64,000 nt of DNA. It comes from KBS-96 sp964247975 (GTDB lineage Bacteria; Acidobacteriota; Terriglobia; Bryobacterales; Bryobacteraceae). This document shows, piece after piece, positions 45,994-53,927 of this stretch. Each line of letters starts with the position of its first letter. Within the stretch, counting starts at the first letter, position 1. The notes under the pieces were generated by a model that saw nothing but the letters and a program-made list of their open reading frames with translations, searched no databases and was not told the DNA's origin. Location: assembly GCA_964247975.1 (NCBI GenBank), contig CAXTWH010000003.1, forward strand, positions 118,784 to 182,783, read 5' to 3'. The position numbers were made by a program, and so were the translations under genes.

Positions 45994-47454
45994 TTAAGCG
46001 TTATAAGTTCCAGATGAGACTCTGCCGCCGCGTCCCGTCCAATTGGTATGGAAAAATTCGCCGCGCGGCTTATCGATACGCTCGTAGGTGTGCGCGCCGA
46101 AGAAATCGCGCTGCGCTTGCAGCAGATTCGCCGGTAGCCGCGCGGTTCGATAGCCGTCGAAAAAAGCGAGCGCGGTAGAAAAAGCCGGGGTCGGCACGCC
46201 AAACTCGATGGCGCTAATGATTGCTTTGCGCCAGGCTGCCTGGTAATCGTGCAGAACTTTGCTGAAAAAATCGTCCAGAAGCAGATTTGATAACTGTGGA
46301 TTTTTGTCGTAAGCGTCTTTAATTTTGCTCAGGAATCGACTACGGATAATGCACCCGCCGCGCCACATCAAAGCAATGCCGCCCATGTTCAAGTGCCAGC
46401 CTTGTTCTTTGGCAGCTTCCCGAAGCAGCATATAGCCTTGGGCGTAAGAAATCATTTTCGAGCAGTAAAGCGCTCGCCGGACATCTTCGATAAAAGCTTT
46501 TTTGTCCTGCACTTTGCCCGGCTGTTCCGGTCCGCTTAATTTTTTGGAAGCAGCCACACGCTCTTCTTTCAAAGCTGACAATGCCCGCGCAAACACAGCT
46601 TCGCCGATCAGCGTAACGGGCGTGCCCAAGTCCAGCGCGCTGATCGCCGTCCATTTACCGGTTCCTTTTTGTCCGGCGGTGTCCAGAATCTTATCAATTA
46701 GCGGTGCTCCGTCTTCGTCCGCTTTTTCGAAAATTAAACTGGTGATTTCAATCAGAAAACTATCCAGTTCGCCTTCGTTCCACTCATCGAAAATTTTGTG
46801 CAGTTCATGAGTATCAACGCCCAGTCCTTCTTTTAAGAGCTGATACGCTTCGCAGATCAACTGCATATCGCCGTATTCGATGCCGTTGTGCACCATCTTT
46901 ACGTAATGGCCGGCGCCGCTTTCCCCTACCCAGTCGCAGCAGGGAGTACCGTCTTCGACCTTGGCCGCAATATCCTGAAAAATCTGCTTCACGTGCGGCC
47001 ACGCTTCCGGGTTGCCGCCCGGCATGATGGAAGGCCCTAGTCGCGCGCCTTCTTCGCCGCCGGAAACGCCAGTCCCAATAAACAGAATGCCTTTCTCGTT
47101 CAAATCTTTCGTGCGGCGGTTCGTGTCCGGGAAATGCGAATTGCCGCCGTCAATGAGGATGTCGCCTTTTTCCAGATGCGGCGTTAATTGATCAATCATC
47201 TGGTCAACCGTATCGCCCGCTTTCACCATTAACATGATGCGGCGGGGTTTTGCCAGAGCCTCCACTAATTCTTCAATCGAATGGGTGCCGACGATCTGAG
47301 TGCCTTTGGCTTCGTGTTCAATAAACTCATCCACTTTCGATGTGGTCCGATTAAAAACCGCCACTCGATAACCGTGGTCGTTCATATTCAAAACCAGGTT
47401 CTGGCCCATCACGGCCAATCCAATCAGTCCGATATCACATTTTTCATTGGGCAT
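45994..47454 (-). CDS. gnd: 6-phosphogluconate dehydrogenase, decarboxylating
   Basis: A 486-residue enzyme producing ribulose 5-phosphate, CO2 and NADPH. The coenzyme site is IGLAVMGQNLVLNMNDHGY with AVFNRT; the substrate segment is GVSGGEEGARLGPSIMPGG; the catalytic Lys is in GHYVKMVHNGIEYGDMQ; the C-terminus has FFGAHTYERID. Full-length family member. Its partners zwf, opcA and pgl are 11 kb to the right in their own operon. Confidence 0.96.
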   Translation of the reverse strand: MPNEKCDIGLIGLAVMGQNLVLNMNDHGYRVAVFNRTTSKVDEFIEHEAKGTQIVGTHSIEELVEALAKPRRIMLMVKAGDTVDQMIDQLTPHLEKGDILIDGGNSHFPDTNRRTKDLNEKGILFIGTGVSGGEEGARLGPSIMPGGNPEAWPHVKQIFQDIAAKVEDGTPCCDWVGESGAGHYVKMVHNGIEYGDMQLICEAYQLLKEGLGVDTHELHKIFDEWNEGELDSFLIEITSLIFEKADEDGAPLIDKILDTAGQKGTGKWTAISALDLGTPVTLIGEAVFARALSALKEERVAASKKLSGPEQPGKVQDKKAFIEDVRRALYCSKMISYAQGYMLLREAAKEQGWHLNMGGIALMWRGGCIIRSRFLSKIKDAYDKNPQLSNLLLDDFFSKVLHDYQAAWRKAIISAIEFGVPTPAFSTALAFFDGYRTARLPANLLQAQRDFFGAHTYERIDKPRGEFFHTNWTGRGGRVSSGTYNA

Positions 47455-47550
47455 AAGCTGTCTTGTGTAAACTCCTTTGAAATGTTTATTCTACTTGGCT
47501 CCGCAGTGCGAACGCGCTTTACGCTTTTCTCGCCGGTTGCGCTACCCGGT

Positions 47551-48024
47551 TTATGGCTTTAACAAGGCATCCAGGCCTGCTTGCGCCACTGCTTCGTCAA
47601 TCTCAGATTTCGCGCCGCTGGCGGCGATACCGCCGATCGTCTGGCCGTCCACTTGGATCGGCAATCCGCCTTGATTCGGGAAAAAATCAGGAAAAGCCAG
47701 TACTTCCATGTTTCCCTTCTTGAGTGCTTCCGCGCCGTTGCGGGACGGACTGCGATACAAAGCCGCATGGCGAGCCTTTTTCTGGGCAAACTGAATGGTG
47801 TTGAGCGATGCGCCGTCAGCTTTCTGGAAGAAAAGAAGATTACCGCTTTCGTCCACAATGCAAAGGGATACTTGCACATTCCGTTTTGCCGCTTCGGCTT
47901 CCGCTGCCGCCACCATTGTTTTTATTACCGCTACATTCAATGATTTTTTGACGGAAAGCTCCGCCGCAAACGAAACCAAGCAGCTAATAAGGAGCAGTGA
48001 AACGATTCTGAACATGGGGAACAT
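47551..48024 (-). CDS. exported GlcG/HbpS family protein
   Basis: A 157-residue protein with a signal peptide (MFRIVSLLLISCLVSFAA) followed by the compact GlcG/HbpS fold: AEAEAAKRNVQVSLCIVDESGNLLFFQKADGA, then GGLPIQVDGQTIGGIAASGA. HbpS members bind haem, but the ligand here is unproven. No haem or glycolate genes are adjacent. Good family match, unknown role. Confidence 0.82.
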   Translation of the reverse strand: MFPMFRIVSLLLISCLVSFAAELSVKKSLNVAVIKTMVAAAEAEAAKRNVQVSLCIVDESGNLLFFQKADGASLNTIQFAQKKARHAALYRSPSRNGAEALKKGNMEVLAFPDFFPNQGGLPIQVDGQTIGGIAASGAKSEIDEAVAQAGLDALLKP

Positions 48025-48080
48025 GCTATCAGGCGGCAGGCTTCACCGAACGAATCTGCTGTTCAATAATCAATTAACTG

Positions 48081-48866
48081 ATGTATACCTGGAGCGGCGG
48101 CGAAAAACCGCCAAGGCTGGTGGAGAAACCGCCGGGCGGGGAAATTCAACCGGGAGAAGCCCATGTTTGGTGGCTGAGGCCGCCGCAAAATGCTAAGTTT
48201 CCCGTTTTGGAACAATTCTCGCTCCTGGTGAGCGATCCTGAATGGCAGCGTGCGAAACGCTTTCATTTTGCCGCTGATGCCTGGTCCTACCTATCTGCCC
48301 AGGCACTGCTGAGGTGGGCTTTGGCGGAGCAGCTTCGCTGCCGCCCCACAGAACTCCGCTTCAGGCGAACCGAGTATGGCCGGCCTTTTCTCGATTCACA
48401 CGATCCTGAGTTGTTTTTCAGCGTTACTCACGCGCGCGGGCTGGTGGCCTGCGCAATAGCCCGTGAAAAAGCAATCGGCGTTGACGTGGAAAGCCCGGAT
48501 CAGCATATTGAGACAGTGAAATTAGCTGAACACTATTTTGCTGCTTCAGAATTGAGGCATTTGAGAACGCTTTCTGGCCCGGATCGCGTTTGCCACTTCT
48601 TTGTTCAATGGACGCTGAAAGAAGCTTTTCTGAAGGCTATCGGTATGGGTTTGCACGCTCCTGTGGATACGCTGTGTGTCATTCCCGGCCAGCAGGATCT
48701 AAAAACCAATTTTGCGCATTCTTTTCCCGAGCGCACAGAAGGATGGGGATTCTGGGCTTTAGCCGGGTGGCAAGATCATCATTTGGCAGTGGCTATGCGC
48801 TCGAATGCTCCCAATATTCTCATCCGTTTACGCTTGGCTCCACAACTTTGGAATGTAATGCTGTAA
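48081..48866 (+). CDS. 4'-phosphopantetheinyl transferase (Sfp type)
   Basis: A 261-residue Sfp-type transferase that loads phosphopantetheine onto carrier proteins. The magnesium-binding motif is AIGVDVESP and the second motif is WTLKEAFLKAIGMGL; the fold's FRRTEYGRPFL and FSVTHARGLVACAIA precede them. No polyketide, peptide synthetase or acyl carrier gene is nearby, so its target lies elsewhere. Length is within the Sfp range. Confidence 0.9.
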   Translation: MYTWSGGEKPPRLVEKPPGGEIQPGEAHVWWLRPPQNAKFPVLEQFSLLVSDPEWQRAKRFHFAADAWSYLSAQALLRWALAEQLRCRPTELRFRRTEYGRPFLDSHDPELFFSVTHARGLVACAIAREKAIGVDVESPDQHIETVKLAEHYFAASELRHLRTLSGPDRVCHFFVQWTLKEAFLKAIGMGLHAPVDTLCVIPGQQDLKTNFAHSFPERTEGWGFWALAGWQDHHLAVAMRSNAPNILIRLRLAPQLWNVML

Positions 48867-48974
48867 ACGGGTGCTGTGCAAGCTTGAATTGCTTACATTG
48901 CTAGGCAAACATTCGTTCACGATTCCGTATCGAACTATTGTTAGTAATCAGAAAACGGCAGCAAAGGATAACAA

Positions 48975-49250
48975 ATGCGGAAAGCCATAGCAGTCACAGC
49001 ATTAATAACAGGTTTGGCCCTTTGGCAGGGATGCGGCAGAAACATGAGGGATCAGCAAACCCAAGGGCAGGCCGGACAAGCAGCGGGAAGTCCTGGCGCG
49101 GGAGGCTCCGCTGGAGCAAGCGGACAAGGCAATAGTGCGGGCGGTAGTTCTCAGGTGGAGGGCAGCGGCACCGGCTCACAACAACCAAGTGGCAGCGCCA
49201 GTTCACAGCAATCGGGCAGCGGTGCCGGCAGTTCTTCCAATCAAAAGTGA
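48975..49250 (+). CDS. small exported Gly/Ser/Gln-rich protein, possibly a lipoprotein
   Basis: A 91-residue protein: MRKAIAVTALITGLALWQGC is a signal sequence with a Cys at a lipobox-like but imperfect position, followed by a disordered chain of Gly, Ser, Gln and Ala. No motif is recognised. AAAGGATAACAA before ATG 48975 gives a reasonable ribosome binding site. It resembles the gap-containing small protein at 1755-2072 in layout. A terminator follows. Confidence 0.6.
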   Translation: MRKAIAVTALITGLALWQGCGRNMRDQQTQGQAGQAAGSPGAGGSAGASGQGNSAGGSSQVEGSGTGSQQPSGSASSQQSGSGAGSSSNQK

Positions 49251-49260
49251 AGTAAGCGAT

Positions 49261-49290
49261 AGCTGGCCGTGCCGAGCGGCCAGCTTTCTT
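49261..49290 (+). terminator. rho-independent terminator after the small exported protein
   Basis: AGCTGGCCG (49261-49269) pairs with CGGCCAGCT (49277-49285), followed by TTCTT. The 240 bases after it up to the EAL gene show no gene and no clear element. Confidence 0.75.
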
Positions 49291-49532
49291 CTGTTCAAAC
49301 TGTCAACCTGGAAACTTGCTGAAGTAAACATTGGTGATTTTTCAACTACTTCCTAAAGTCCTACCCTCGAAAACCGATAAGTTGCAAAGAAGTGGAACGC
49401 GAGTTTGGTTCATCTACTCGTGTGCTTGCGCTCGATTGATGACGGTCTGAGTTCTATTCTGGATCCGTCGAGGCGCAGGTCAATCTGAATTTTGATCTTT
49501 GCAGAAATCACTGCTGTTCAACAGTTGCTTAT

Positions 49533-51533
49533 ATGGCGCAAATACTGACAAATAGACAGCTTTCAGGTGGGGAAAACGAGGAGAACACAGGAACTTGCCC
49601 CCTTAGGCATGAAGAAGCGCGGCTCAAAGTTTTGCGAGGATTAAATTTACTTGATACTCCGCTTGACGAAAACTTTGATCGAATCACCCGGATGGCCAGT
49701 CGGCTTTTTCAAGCTCCTCTATCCGCCATCTCGTTTACGGACCAGCACCGGCAATGGTTCAAATCGCATGTGGGCGCATCCAGCAGCGAAATTTCAAGTT
49801 TTCAGAGTCCGTGTGCTGAAGTGACTCAATCAGCCGAAGTTCTGATTATCCCTGATTTACAAGCGGATTCCCGTTTTGCCGCCGGTTCGTTTGCTCGTTC
49901 CGGGATGCGATTTTATGCCGGCGCTCCGCTGATTACGAGCGATGGCTACGTTCTGGGAGCCATCTGTGTTCTGGACAAAACTCCGCGAACGGTATCAACG
50001 GAAGAGATCAAAGGTTTGGGGGACCTTGCTTCGATGATCATGGCCCAAGTTGAATTGGAACATGATTTTGGGAGCATTGATCCGGTAAGCCTCCTGCCAA
50101 ATCGCAGCCGATTTATCCATGATCTACAAAAACTGGAGCAGGATAGCCCCGGCAAAACGCGAGCTAATCTTATGATTGATTTAGCAGACCCGCGTTCCTT
50201 TAATCAAATGGTGAGTGTGCTAAGCGCAACTTACGTCGATGACGTTGTGAAAGCATCCAGTTTAGCTCTCAGGGAAGCGCTTGGCCCTCAAGCGCGGTTT
50301 TACCATATTGGCGCCGCGTCCTACGCCCTGATTCTGGACGAATCCGCCGGAGAAAGCTGGCTGGATAATATTAAAAAGATCAGTTTACGCCTGCAATCGC
50401 CGATAATCTGCAAGGGCATTCCAATTATGATGAATGCGGTTTTCGGCGTTTCTCTTTTTAGCTTGGGCGACTTAACGGCGCAAGACGCTCTGCGCACTGC
50501 GCTCAGCGCCGTACAGGATGCCAGGCAAGCAGAAGCCGAATATTCAGTTTACAGTTCCGCCAGCGACGAAGCCAGTCAGCGCCGTTTGACGCTGCTGATC
50601 GATATGGGGGATGCGTTAGTTCAACACGACCAGTTAACTCTCGCTTACCAGCCGCGCATTGACCTGCGCACGGAAGCATGCATCGGCGCTGAAGCCTTGC
50701 TGCGTTGGCGAAATCCGCGCTTCGGCAATGTGTCGCCAGGCGAGTTTATTCCTTTAGTGGAGCAGACAGCCTTAGCGCAATCTGTGACGCAGTGGGTTAT
50801 TGAGGCAGCGGTCGAGCAGGTATCGATGTGGCAGCAGACCGGCCATCAACTCAGGGTTTCCATTAATGTTTCCGCATTAAACCTGGAGGAACCGGACTTT
50901 GTGCAGCGTCTTGCCAATGCGCTGCGGCGTTTCGGCGTTTCCACTTCAGCGATTGAATTGGAGCTTACTGAAAGCGCCCTGATTCGAAACAGTTCGCGCG
51001 TTCTCAACCGGATTCAAGAAATACGAGCAATGGGCATCGAGCTTGCCGTTGATGATTTCGGCACAGGATACAGCACGTTTTCCTATCTGCAGAAGCTGCC
51101 GGCCACTACCGTGAAACTGGACCAGTCCTTTATCCGGGTATTAAACGACAGCCGAAAGGATCAGTTGCTGGTGCGGTCCATGATTCTGATGGCTCATGAT
51201 CTTGGGTATCGCGTAGTGGCCGAGGGTGTGGAAACGGCGGAAGCGTATGCGTTTTTGAAAGACCTGAGCTGTGATGAGGTGCAAGGATACTTTATCTCTC
51301 GTCCGTTAACCGCCAACGCGTTTGAAACATGGCTTCAACAACGCGCCCTCAGCAGCTTGGCAGGCAACACAAACCGGCCAGGTAAGCAACCGCTCCTGGA
51401 CTTGATGCCAGACAGTGCGTTCGCGCTGCAACGGTTACAGCAGATACACCTGTTGAAAGGAGAATCAACTAAAACACTGCCTTCTGCGCTGTGTGCGCCA
51501 GCAGAACAAGAGCATATCCAAACAAACCGATAA
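49533..51533 (+). CDS. GAF-degenerate GGDEF-EAL protein, probable c-di-GMP phosphodiesterase
   Basis: A 666-residue signalling protein. Residues about 20-165 are a GAF domain (LKVLRGLNLLDTPLDENFDRIT...FYAGAPLITSDGYVLGAICVLD). A GGDEF-like domain follows, but the signature is replaced (YHIGAASYALI), so it is unlikely to make c-di-GMP. The EAL domain keeps its catalytic set: EALLRWR near residue 386, NVSAL, ELTES, VDDFGTGYST, VKLDQSF, EGVET and EVQGYF. It should hydrolyse c-di-GMP under GAF control. No membrane segment. ATG 49533 lacks a clear ribosome binding site. Confidence 0.88.
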   Translation: MAQILTNRQLSGGENEENTGTCPLRHEEARLKVLRGLNLLDTPLDENFDRITRMASRLFQAPLSAISFTDQHRQWFKSHVGASSSEISSFQSPCAEVTQSAEVLIIPDLQADSRFAAGSFARSGMRFYAGAPLITSDGYVLGAICVLDKTPRTVSTEEIKGLGDLASMIMAQVELEHDFGSIDPVSLLPNRSRFIHDLQKLEQDSPGKTRANLMIDLADPRSFNQMVSVLSATYVDDVVKASSLALREALGPQARFYHIGAASYALILDESAGESWLDNIKKISLRLQSPIICKGIPIMMNAVFGVSLFSLGDLTAQDALRTALSAVQDARQAEAEYSVYSSASDEASQRRLTLLIDMGDALVQHDQLTLAYQPRIDLRTEACIGAEALLRWRNPRFGNVSPGEFIPLVEQTALAQSVTQWVIEAAVEQVSMWQQTGHQLRVSINVSALNLEEPDFVQRLANALRRFGVSTSAIELELTESALIRNSSRVLNRIQEIRAMGIELAVDDFGTGYSTFSYLQKLPATTVKLDQSFIRVLNDSRKDQLLVRSMILMAHDLGYRVVAEGVETAEAYAFLKDLSCDEVQGYFISRPLTANAFETWLQQRALSSLAGNTNRPGKQPLLDLMPDSAFALQRLQQIHLLKGESTKTLPSALCAPAEQEHIQTNR

Positions 51534-51717
51534 CGCCGATCCGCAAGCCTAACTGAAGCAGCACCCAAAACGCGGCAAACATGGTCAGCAGCGCCTCCAT
51601 TGTTTTATGACCGAGCGATTCCTGCGGCTGCAAAGCAGGTAACTGAGAGCGGGTAATGTAGATACTCGCTTCGCGCATTACTAATCGATCGCAACACCAG
51701 CAGGTAATGGCATCCAT
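51469..51717 (-). CDS. small membrane protein with Cys-rich N-terminus, antisense to the EAL gene end
   Basis: About 82 residues: MDAITCWCCDRLVMREASIYITRS, then a hydrophobic C-terminal half (LLTMFAAFWVLLQLGLRIGVIGLFGYALVLL) likely to span the membrane once or twice. ATG 51717 has AAGGA five bases upstream, which supports a real gene. Its last 65 bases are antisense to the 3' end of the EAL gene. The CWCC cluster could bind metal or be redox-active. No family recognised. Confidence 0.55.
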   Translation of the reverse strand: MDAITCWCCDRLVMREASIYITRSQLPALQPQESLGHKTMEALLTMFAAFWVLLQLGLRIGVIGLFGYALVLLAHTAQKAVF

Positions 51718-51815
51718 GATAAGTCCTTCTGAATCTATAGTGAAAAGGCAGCACTGCATTGATCAACTCTTGCGAACGAATAAGACATCGGATAATTCTT
51801 AGTACTAAGGTCAGC

Positions 51816-52103
51816 ATGAAAAACATAGGGAAGAAACGTCACGTTCGGGAAAGTAACTCGTTTGATATCAAATGGAAAGACAATTCTGGCCGCCAGCAAA
51901 CGAGCAGAGCTGATGTGCGGAACATAGCGGAAAGTAGACTTGAACTAACAGCAGAACGCCCTCTGATCCAGAAAACTCAGATCAGCCTGCACCATGCTGA
52001 CCGGCATTGCTATGGAAAAGTATATTCTTGTTACTACCGGAACAATAAATATTTCATCGGTGTCGAGTTAAACGGTTCTGAATCACATGAACGATTCTTA
52101 TAA
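51816..52103 (+). CDS. small PilZ-like protein
   Basis: A 95-residue protein with the outline of a stand-alone PilZ domain: the basic N-terminal KKRHVRES, a strand FDIKWKDNSGRQ, the position of the NxSxxG motif taken by RNIAESRLEL, and a final strand YFIGVELNG. The RxxxR and NxSxxG motifs are both imperfect, so c-di-GMP binding is doubtful. AAGG five bases before ATG 51816 supports this start. It overlaps the DUF1810 gene by 17 bases. Proximity to the EAL protein suggests a c-di-GMP link. Confidence 0.6.
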   Translation: MKNIGKKRHVRESNSFDIKWKDNSGRQQTSRADVRNIAESRLELTAERPLIQKTQISLHHADRHCYGKVYSCYYRNNKYFIGVELNGSESHERFL

Positions 52104-52506
52104 TCTGCAGCGGTTTGTTGAGGCTCAAAACACAATATTTGAGCAGGCGCGTTCCGAGTTGCGGGCAGGGCGCAAACAAAGTCATTGGATGTGGTTTATC
52201 TTTCCTCAGTTGAAGGGGTTAGGCCACAGCGCAATGGCCAGCAAGTACAGCATTTCTTCACGCGCAGAAGCGGAAGCTTACCTGAAACATCCGATTCTCG
52301 GTCCTAGGCTACGTGAATGTACACAGTTTGTTAATGAGGTGGAAAACCGCTCCATAGACAACATCTTGGGCTATCCCGATAATGTGAAATTTCGATCTTC
52401 GATGACTCTGTTTGCTTTAACCGCAGTCGAGAATGAGGTTTTTCAGAAGGCTTTGCAGAAGTACTTCAACGGCGTACCGGACCCGCTTACTGCTGAACTT
52501 TTATGA
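52087..52506 (+). CDS. DUF1810 family protein
   Basis: A 139-residue protein matching DUF1810: NLQRFVEAQNTIFEQARSELRAGRKQSHWMWFIFPQLKGLGHS, then AYLKHPILGPRLRECT and DPLTAELL. The family is a small helical domain of unknown function. The start lies inside the end of the PilZ-like gene, implying coupled translation. Confidence 0.85.
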   Translation: MNDSYNLQRFVEAQNTIFEQARSELRAGRKQSHWMWFIFPQLKGLGHSAMASKYSISSRAEAEAYLKHPILGPRLRECTQFVNEVENRSIDNILGYPDNVKFRSSMTLFALTAVENEVFQKALQKYFNGVPDPLTAELL

Positions 52507-52531
52507 TTTAGCTCCAAGTACATGCATCTGA

Positions 52532-52552
52532 ATGCACTAATTAATAGTGCAT
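52532..52552. promoter_or_regulatory. 21-base palindrome
   Basis: ATGCACTA-ATTAA-TAGTGCAT is a perfect eight-base inverted repeat with a five-base AT spacer, the shape of a dimeric repressor operator. No T tail follows. A separate GCCGGG...CCCGGC hairpin at 52615-52632 followed by CTTT is a better terminator candidate for the upstream genes. The palindrome lies about 160 bases before the next start. Confidence 0.4.
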
Positions 52553-52710
52553 GAAATTGCTGAAAGGGTAGCACTGACTCAAGCAGCGTCGCATTACGAG
52601 CGGCAAAACGAAAAGCCGGGCTATCACCCGGCCTTTCAATTCCTGCTTTCCGCAAGAGGCGATTTTATGCACATTCACGTGTATTGCCGCATGAATTGAG
52701 GCTTAAGGGA

Positions 52711-52920
52711 ATGGATTATTCGAAAACTTGGAATCTGGCAACGATCCCAGAGAGTGTGTTCAATCGGGAACTGTCACGCCGCAGCTACCAACGTCGTCTA
52801 GAATTAGGAGCTGCTGGCGGCCGCCCGGTCGTACTCCGCAGTTGCGCGAAATGCGGCCGGAAATTTCCGGCTGCGGTTTTGCGCAAACACCAGCCCTGCT
52901 GTGGTAAAGCTTCCGAGTGA
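52711..52920 (+). CDS. small zinc-finger-like hypothetical protein
   Basis: A 69-residue basic protein beginning MDYSKTWNLATIPESVFNRELSRRSYQRR, with a C-terminal C-x2-C...H-x3-CC cluster (CAKCGRKFPAAVLRKHQPCC) likely to bind zinc. The N-terminal block recurs in small acidobacterial proteins as far as I recall. AAGGGA is adjacent to ATG 52711, slightly too close. It ends five bases before convergent queC. DNA or RNA binding is a guess. Confidence 0.6.
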   Translation: MDYSKTWNLATIPESVFNRELSRRSYQRRLELGAAGGRPVVLRSCAKCGRKFPAAVLRKHQPCCGKASE

Positions 52921-52925
52921 TCATC

Positions 52926-53633
52926 TCATTTATGCGCTGGTACAGCATACACAGTTGGGTCTATTTCCCCTGCCAGTTGGAAAGCTTCGATTCTTTCGTT
53001 GCAGGTGCCGCATTTTCCACAGTGAACGTCGCCTCCGTTGTAGCAGGACCAAGTTTTGACAAAAGGTACTTGTAATTCTGCGCCTAGTCTTACAATCTCA
53101 GCTTTGGTGAAACCCACAAACGGGCGAATCAGTTCCTGGCGGGAATAATCACAAAGCTTAATGGCATCGTTCATAGCATCGGCAAAAGCCGGGCGGCAAT
53201 CAGGGTAAATCGCGTGGTCGCCCGCATGGGCCGCGTAAGCAACGCCGTCGAAGCCAAGGGAGATAGACCAGGCAGTTGCCAAGCTCAATAAAATCATATT
53301 GCGGTTCGGCACCACCGTTGATTTCATGGATTCGTCTTTGTAGTGCCCTTCCGGTACTGCTAGATTTTGATTCAACAGCGACGAATCATCTCCGAAAATG
53401 GAGCGCAGTTCGCCTAAAGACAGGAGGCGATGTTCAATGCCGAGCGCGGCGGCGCTGGCGCTGGCGGCTTGCTGCTCTCTAACATGCCGTTGGCCGTAGT
53501 TGATGGTTAAAGCTTTCACCTGCAACCCGGCATTCACCAACCAGTAACTTAAAACCGAAGAATCAAGGCCGCCGCTCAACAGCACGACGTATCCTTTGCC
53601 CGGAGGAACCGGAAGCGGCGGTAGAATGTTCAT
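52926..53633 (-). CDS. queC: 7-cyano-7-deazaguanine synthase
   Basis: A 235-residue ATP-dependent enzyme that makes preQ0 for queuosine tRNA modification. The PP-loop is VVLLSGGLDSSVLSYW, followed by NYGQRHVREQ and VPNRNMILLSLA; the zinc site is SCYNGGDVHCGKCGTCNER at the C-terminus. No queD, queE or queF is visible in the window. Preceded by a tRNA gene on the same strand. Confidence 0.95.
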   Translation of the reverse strand: MNILPPLPVPPGKGYVVLLSGGLDSSVLSYWLVNAGLQVKALTINYGQRHVREQQAASASAAALGIEHRLLSLGELRSIFGDDSSLLNQNLAVPEGHYKDESMKSTVVPNRNMILLSLATAWSISLGFDGVAYAAHAGDHAIYPDCRPAFADAMNDAIKLCDYSRQELIRPFVGFTKAEIVRLGAELQVPFVKTWSCYNGGDVHCGKCGTCNERIEAFQLAGEIDPTVYAVPAHK

Positions 53634-53734
53634 GATTTCAGCTTAAAACTTCGGGCTAGATTCTTAGGATCATCTAAAGTGAAGCGTCTAGGCTGGATGA
53701 AAAAGTGGCTTCGCTGGTGTTCAGTTGAGGGATG

Positions 53735-53807
53735 AGCCGAAGGCGGGAGTCGAACCCGCGACCTTCGCATTACGAGTGCGACGCTCTACCAACTGAGCTA
53801 CTTCGGC
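53735..53807 (-). tRNA. tRNA-Thr (anticodon CGT)
   Basis: On the minus strand the 73-base cloverleaf runs from GCCGAAG: acceptor GCCGAAG/CTTCGGC, D arm AGCTCAGTTGGTAGAGC, anticodon stem TCGCA/TGCGA around loop CTCGTAA, T arm GCGGGTTCGACTCCCGC. The anticodon CGT reads ACG (Thr). The discriminator is T, and the next bases are CA, so CCA is not encoded. Confidence 0.95.
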
Positions 53808-53927
53808 GTAATCTCTTTCTTTTTACCACACTGGCCGACAACCCGTTCGATTCTGACAAGCGGCTCCCTTCCTTTCTTCTCGCCAGCCACGGCCATCCGG
53901 CACACGGTAGATAATTTTTAGCAGGTA

